From: JAMCZC01 sp964364925
GTDB lineage: Bacteria > Patescibacteriota > Microgenomatia > Levybacterales > UBA12049
Length of the DNA: 6,196 nucleotides
Direction of reading: 5' to 3'
Assembly (NCBI GenBank): GCA_964364925.1
Contig: CAYIOB010000047.1
Span: 1 to 6,196 of the forward strand
Program-made: the position numbers and the translations under genes
Shown: positions 4,086-6,196 of the stretch, in pieces
Position numbering within the stretch: the first letter of the stretch is position 1
How the letters are laid out: each line of letters opens with the position of its first letter
The notes under the pieces: generated by a model
Database searches by the model: none
What the model saw: the letters and a program-made list of their open reading frames with translations, nothing else
Told to the model about the DNA's origin: nothing

Positions 4086-4142
4086 CGGGCGGAGAAGTTT
4101 TCGTGCAGAAAAACTATTCCGCCTCCAAGAGGCGGTTTTTTT
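4071..4142 (+). promoter_or_regulatory. Transcription attenuator with three competing hairpins
   Basis: Hairpin 1:2 pairs CTTC and TCGCC in the leader-peptide codons (4071-4082) with GGCGG and GAAG (4088-4097). Hairpin 2:3 (antiterminator) pairs GGCGGA (4088-4093) with TCCGCC (4118-4123), and AGTTTT (4096-4101) with AAAACT (4110-4115). Hairpin 3:4 is the terminator at 4119-4135. Each arm is shared with the next, so 1:2 and 3:4 can coexist while 2:3 excludes both. This is the order known from trp- and ilv-type amino acid attenuators. All pairings are read from the sequence; the regulation is inferred. Confidence 0.65.
4119..4142 (+). terminator. Intrinsic terminator inside the operon leader
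   Basis: CCGCCTC (4119-4125) and GAGGCGG (4129-4135) form a perfect 7-bp, GC-rich stem with loop CAA, followed by seven Ts (4136-4142). It lies 67 bp before the first small gene of the operon, so it must be read through for that gene to be expressed from 4002. Confidence 0.88.
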
Positions 4143-4151
4143 ATGAACGGA

Positions 4152-4163
4152 GCACGAAAGTGC
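4152..4163 (+). repeat. GNRA-type tetraloop hairpin in the leader
   Basis: GCAC-GAAA-GTGC, a 4-bp stem with a GAAA tetraloop, between the terminator and the palindrome at 4167-4187. It adds a further structured element to the long 5' leader (about 4038-4208). Confidence 0.45.
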
Positions 4164-4166
4164 GAG

Positions 4167-4187
4167 TTCGCCTGCTTGACAGGCGAG
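4167..4187 (+). repeat. Dispersed palindromic repeat, copy 2
   Basis: CGCCTG (4169-4174) and CAGGCG (4180-4185) form a 6-bp stem with loop CTTGA. The 21-nt unit has the same outer bases as the copy at 580-600. Here it lies in the operon leader, just before the Shine-Dalgarno of the first small gene. Confidence 0.55.
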
Positions 4188-4208
4188 GATAAGGGGGTGT
4201 TTTAGATT

Positions 4209-4442
4209 ATGAGTAAAGGTGAAAGGGGACAATCATTCGGCGCTTCGGGCACAGACAGAGCTCCTAGGGGATTAAGCGTGCATGGCGGATGGGCTATTGG
4301 CGACCTTACAATGCTTTCTAACGGCGGAGTATCGTTCGGAGAAGGTCATCCGACAGATCATCTGGGAGTAAGACGCGGAGAATCAGTGTCGGGAATAAGA
4401 AGAAAATCTAGAGATCCGAGACAAACAGTAAGGAGATACTAG
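4209..4442 (+). CDS. Small Gly/Arg-rich protein, unknown
   Basis: The protein has 77 residues, of which 15 are glycine and 11 arginine. I recognise no family. The N-terminal two thirds are Gly/Ser-rich with short hydrophobic stretches (WAIGDLTML, 28-36) and a Gly/His segment (GEGHPTDHLG, 44-53). The C-terminus is strongly basic (RRGE, IRRKSRDPRQ, VRRY). There is no signal peptide or membrane helix. A cytoplasmic nucleic-acid-binding protein fits the composition, but a secreted or antimicrobial peptide cannot be excluded. The start is supported by AAGGGGGTG (4191-4199). The gene looks more GC-rich than its neighbours. It is preceded by the attenuator and followed after 29 bp by another small basic protein with an even better ribosome binding site. 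Confidence 0.7.
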   Translation: MSKGERGQSFGASGTDRAPRGLSVHGGWAIGDLTMLSNGGVSFGEGHPTDHLGVRRGESVSGIRRKSRDPRQTVRRY

Positions 4443-4471
4443 GTTTTTAATCTAAAAGGAGGTGATTATTT

Positions 4472-4711
4472 ATGAGAGGACCAGAGGGTTGGACAGCATC
4501 AAGGATTAATTTCAGAAGAGCAGTAATCGCAGAACATGACGCTAGATTGAGCGCATTGAGAGAGGAAGGCGTGCCGCCGGAGTCTCCTGAAAGAGTTGCT
4601 CTAATTGCCGAGCGCAGACGATTATCGGCCGAGCAAGGAATAGATAGGGGAGAACTCAAGAGAAGTGGGACATTGCATAGGGGAAGACAACCGTCACGAA
4701 GAGTGGCTTAA
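4472..4711 (+). CDS. Small Arg-rich helical protein, unknown
   Basis: The protein has 79 residues, 16 of them arginine; no family is recognised. Two amphipathic helices are likely at about 13-32 (INFRRAVIAEHDARLSALRE) and 37-55, split by GVPPESP, giving a helical hairpin. The C-terminal 25 residues are basic and probably flexible. The helix pattern of Ala, Leu and charged residues suggests a small RNA-, DNA- or protein-binding module (inference). The ribosome binding site is the best in the window: AAGGAGGTGAT around 4456-4466 matches the 16S 3' end over about eleven bases, nine bases from ATG. It is very probably co-transcribed with the Gly/Arg-rich gene, and the strong sites suggest high expression. 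Confidence 0.72.
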   Translation: MRGPEGWTASRINFRRAVIAEHDARLSALREEGVPPESPERVALIAERRRLSAEQGIDRGELKRSGTLHRGRQPSRRVA

Positions 4712-4720
4712 TAAGCCTAA

Positions 4721-4749
4721 TTGATGAATTGAATTTATTTTGTTAGAAT
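4721..4749 (+). promoter_or_regulatory. Promoter of tRNA-Val
   Basis: TTGATG at 4721-4726 and TAGAAT at 4744-4749 with a 17-bp spacer and extended -10 TG at 4741-4742. The RNA would start near 4756, about 25 bases before the tRNA. Confidence 0.75.
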
Positions 4750-4780
4750 TAAACGGGTCTTTGAGGGAGGGCTCGTTTAA
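4749..4780 (+). repeat. 11-bp inverted repeat abutting tRNA-Val
   Basis: TTAAACGGGTC (4749-4759) can pair with GGCTCGTTTAA (4770-4780), with two G-U pairs and a 10-nt loop. The right arm ends on the base before the tRNA. If transcription starts near 4756 only the inner part forms in RNA; read-through from the upstream operon would contain the full hairpin. Confidence 0.55.
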
Positions 4781-4854
4781 GGAGTTGTAGCTCAGCTGGT
4801 TAGAGCGCTTCATTGACATTGAAGAGGTCACAGGTTCGAATCCTGTCAGCTCCA
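4781..4854 (+). tRNA. tRNA-Val(GAC)
   Basis: Acceptor GGAGTTG (4781-4787) pairs with CAGCTCC (4847-4853), one T-G pair; discriminator A4854. D-arm GCTC/GAGC with AGCTGGTTA loop. Anticodon stem CTTCA/TGAAG with loop TTGACAT gives GAC. T-stem ACAGG/CCTGT with loop TTCGAAT. No CCA encoded. Confidence 0.96.
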
Positions 4855-4894
4855 CAGACTAATCACTAATTTCTAGTAACTGGTGACTGAATTT

Positions 4895-5470
4895 ATGAAT
4901 AGGGAAGAAGCATACAAGACACTTGCTAAGCTGATTAAAAATCAAAATCTAATCAAACACCACCTTGCCTGCGAAGCGGTAATGAAAGTTTTATACCGAA
5001 AATTTACCCCTTCAGCCAGTCAAAATCCTCAAGACGAAGAAAAATGGGGGACTGTCGGGCTTTTGCACGATGCTGATTATGAACTTACACGAAATCATCC
5101 CGAAAAGCACACTTTGGTTTTGGAAGAAAAAATAGGCATTAAGCTTCCTGCCGACGTAATGTACGCAATCATGTCTCACAACTTTGCAAACAATAAGGTT
5201 TTACCAAAAAGCGCAATGGACTGGAGCATTTACTGCGCCGATGAGCTTACTGGTCTTATTATAGCCGCAACCTTGGTAAGCCCAGATAAAAAACTGGCCT
5301 CGGTAACAACAGATTTTGTGATAAATAGATTTAATGAGTCTTCGTTTGCAAGAGGCGCTAATCGGGGCCAGATATTAGCCTGCGAAGACAAGCTTAAAAT
5401 ACCAATCAGAGATTTTATTGAACATTCTTTAAAAGCAATGCAATTAATAAGTAACGAGCTTGGTTTATAA
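4895..5470 (+). CDS. HD-domain metal-dependent phosphohydrolase
   Basis: From ATG 4895 the protein has 191 residues, cytoplasmic. HD-type ligands are in order: H22 in NLIKHH, H58-D59 in GLLHDADYE, H68 and H95 (MSHN), and D116 in CADELTG. This is the single-domain HD hydrolase seen widely in bacteria, often with an N-terminus of NREEA...NLIKH type. Members hydrolyse phosphate esters or nucleotides using bound metal; the substrate of this subgroup is not known to me. A GTG at 4883 in the same frame would add four residues, but family proteins normally begin at the MNREEA position. Neither start has a Shine-Dalgarno. It lies 40 bp after tRNA-Val and may be read from the tRNA promoter. All metal ligands are present, so activity is likely. 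Confidence 0.88.
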   Translation: MNREEAYKTLAKLIKNQNLIKHHLACEAVMKVLYRKFTPSASQNPQDEEKWGTVGLLHDADYELTRNHPEKHTLVLEEKIGIKLPADVMYAIMSHNFANNKVLPKSAMDWSIYCADELTGLIIAATLVSPDKKLASVTTDFVINRFNESSFARGANRGQILACEDKLKIPIRDFIEHSLKAMQLISNELGL

Positions 5471-5473
5471 CCC

Positions 5474-5503
5474 TTGACAAACCACTTAAAGACTCCTTAT
5501 TCT
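5474..5503 (+). promoter_or_regulatory. Promoter of the small membrane protein gene at 5521
   Basis: TTGACA at 5474-5479, TATTCT at 5498-5503, 18-bp spacer. The start near 5510 leaves a leader of only about ten bases, without Shine-Dalgarno. Confidence 0.6.
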
Positions 5504-5520
5504 GTTTATAGACAGCTTTA

Positions 5521-5745
5521 ATGGAACGTTACGAACAAGTAGATAAGAAAAGAAAAATCATATTCATCGACAACTTCATTGGCGGAATAGCTTGGGCACT
5601 TGGAGCAACCGTCGGCCTCGCTTTAGTTATTACAGCTCTTGGTTTTATTCTAAAAAACGTTAACCTTATACCTTTTGTCGGTAATTTTGTTGCCGGAGTT
5701 ATTGGGTTTATTATAAATAAAAACCCGAGTTTATTAACCCAATAG
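5521..5745 (+). CDS. Small membrane protein, DUF5665-like
   Basis: The protein has 74 residues: a basic N-terminus (KKRK at 9-12), then a hydrophobic glycine-containing segment (about 19-44) that forms one long or two short helices, then VNLIPFVGNFVAGVIGFII (47-65), a second hydrophobic stretch. The arrangement NFIGGIAWALGATVGLALV followed by IPFVGNFV resembles DUF5665, a short membrane family of unknown function; this comes from memory and was not checked by search. It has its own promoter and sits 39 bp before threonyl-tRNA synthetase. The end of the gene overlaps an inverted repeat (5701-5743). Confidence 0.72.
   Translation: MERYEQVDKKRKIIFIDNFIGGIAWALGATVGLALVITALGFILKNVNLIPFVGNFVAGVIGFIINKNPSLLTQ
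5701..5743 (+). repeat. Inverted repeat at the end of the DUF5665-like gene
   Basis: ATTGGGTT (5701-5708) pairs with AACCCAAT (5736-5743), spanning the last codons and touching the stop. An internal AAACCC (5721-5726) can compete for the same left arm. No U-tract follows, so a terminator is doubtful. Confidence 0.35.
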
Positions 5746-5772
5746 CTTATATACAAAAAAAGCCAAAGCTGA

Positions 5773-5778
5773 TAAAAT
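5773..5778 (+). promoter_or_regulatory. Weak candidate -10 box before threonyl-tRNA synthetase
   Basis: TAAAAT lies seven bases before ATG 5785, with no convincing -35 upstream. If used, the mRNA would be leaderless, which agrees with the missing Shine-Dalgarno; read-through from the promoter at 5474 is equally possible. Confidence 0.3.
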
Positions 5779-5784
5779 AGCCTC

Positions 5785-6196
5785 ATGGACAAAAATAATC
5801 AAAAAGATCACAAACAAATAGGACAAGAGCTAGAATTATTTTTTAGCCACGATTATGCACCCGGCGCTCCCTTTTGGCTTCCAAAAGGCATGGTAATTTT
5901 CAAAGAACTGGAAAAATACATCAGAGAACTTACCGAAAAAGCGGGTTATTTAGAAACCTCAACACCGATAATGGTTAAAAGTCAGCTTTTTAAAGAGTCA
6001 GGACACTGGACAAAGTTTGGCGAACACAATATGTATAACCTTATTTTATCAGATGATGAAAAAGACGAGCACCCTGAAAGCTACACTTTAAAACCCATGA
6101 ATTGCCCCGAATCAACGATTATTTATAGGTTTAGACCTCGAAGCTATAAAGAATTGCCATTGAGATTATCGGAAATTGGAAAACTGCACAGAAGAG
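5785..6196 (+). CDS. thrS: Threonyl-tRNA synthetase, N-terminally short form, cut by window end
   Basis: The first 137 codons are visible. The enzyme charges tRNA-Thr with threonine. The protein starts directly in the class II catalytic core: DHKQIGQELELF (8-19), PGAPFWLPKGMVI (26-38), TPIM with motif 1 (60-63), SGHW (72-75), YTLKPMNCPES (100-110) with C107, the expected zinc ligand, and motif 2 RLSEIGKLHRR (127-137). Thus the TGS domain and the N2 editing domain, some 240 residues in the Escherichia coli enzyme, are missing. After the MNCP motif the usual GH is replaced by ES. The start is ATG 5785, with no Shine-Dalgarno. Anticodon-binding domain and the other zinc ligands lie beyond the window. 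Confidence 0.93.
   Translation, partial: MDKNNQKDHKQIGQELELFFSHDYAPGAPFWLPKGMVIFKELEKYIRELTEKAGYLETSTPIMVKSQLFKESGHWTKFGEHNMYNLILSDDEKDEHPESYTLKPMNCPESTIIYRFRPRSYKELPLRLSEIGKLHRR

Noticed and set aside
4143..4205. A 20-codon ORF right after the terminator T-run
   Set aside because: It runs through two hairpins and has no homology I recognise; kept only as an observation on the hairpin-T7-ATG layout.
4447..4659. Reverse-strand ORF opposite the Arg-rich small protein
   Set aside because: The forward gene has an almost perfect ribosome binding site; the reverse frame has none.
5529..5792. Reverse-strand 87-residue ORF opposite the DUF5665-like gene
   Set aside because: The forward protein has a membrane-protein pattern and a promoter; the reverse ORF also overlaps the thrS start.

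Overview
The window looks like a piece of a compact, AT-rich chromosome from a Candidate Phyla Radiation (Patescibacteria) bacterium, possibly of the Microgenomates group. This assignment is inferred from several traits. The trigger factor lacks its prolyl isomerase domain. The threonyl-tRNA synthetase starts directly at its catalytic domain. No tRNA gene here encodes CCA. Intergenic gaps are short, and promoters sit against the stop codon of the gene before. Two proteins resemble domain families (DUF5660-like, DUF5665-like) that I associate with such genomes. All genes read on the + strand.

Left part (1-600): the 3' part of tRNA-Phe(GAA) is followed at its very next base by a short GIY-YIG endonuclease gene lying between imperfect inverted repeats (54-72 and 392-411) and carrying tandem repeats at both ends. 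The right inverted repeat ends on the first base of a 5' half of a tRNA-Gly(GCC). That half stops right after the anticodon. About 110 bp later a sequence matching the start of its 3' half appears. The DNA in between holds a complete second tRNA-Gly(GCC) in the loop of a long inverted repeat. The layout looks like a small mobile element plus a rearranged tRNA locus.

Middle part (600-4001): a small two-helix membrane protein and two tandem, paralogous secreted peptidoglycan hydrolase-like proteins. The second hydrolase has a consensus promoter and a leader hairpin that hides its ribosome binding site. Then come tRNA-Leu(UAG), the short trigger factor and a DUF5660-like protein, the last two probably one operon.

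Right part (4002-6196): a promoter, a 13-codon hydrophobic leader peptide, mutually exclusive hairpins and a terminator with seven Ts form what looks like a classical translation-controlled attenuator. It precedes two small, unrecognised, arginine-rich proteins with very strong ribosome binding sites. Next are tRNA-Val(GAC) with its own promoter, an HD-domain hydrolase, a small DUF5665-like membrane protein, and the first 137 codons of threonyl-tRNA synthetase, which runs off the window.

The most interesting items are the inverted-repeat-bounded GIY-YIG unit between tRNA genes, the tRNA-Gly apparently nested in the anticodon loop of another tRNA-Gly, and the attenuator driving two orphan small proteins.
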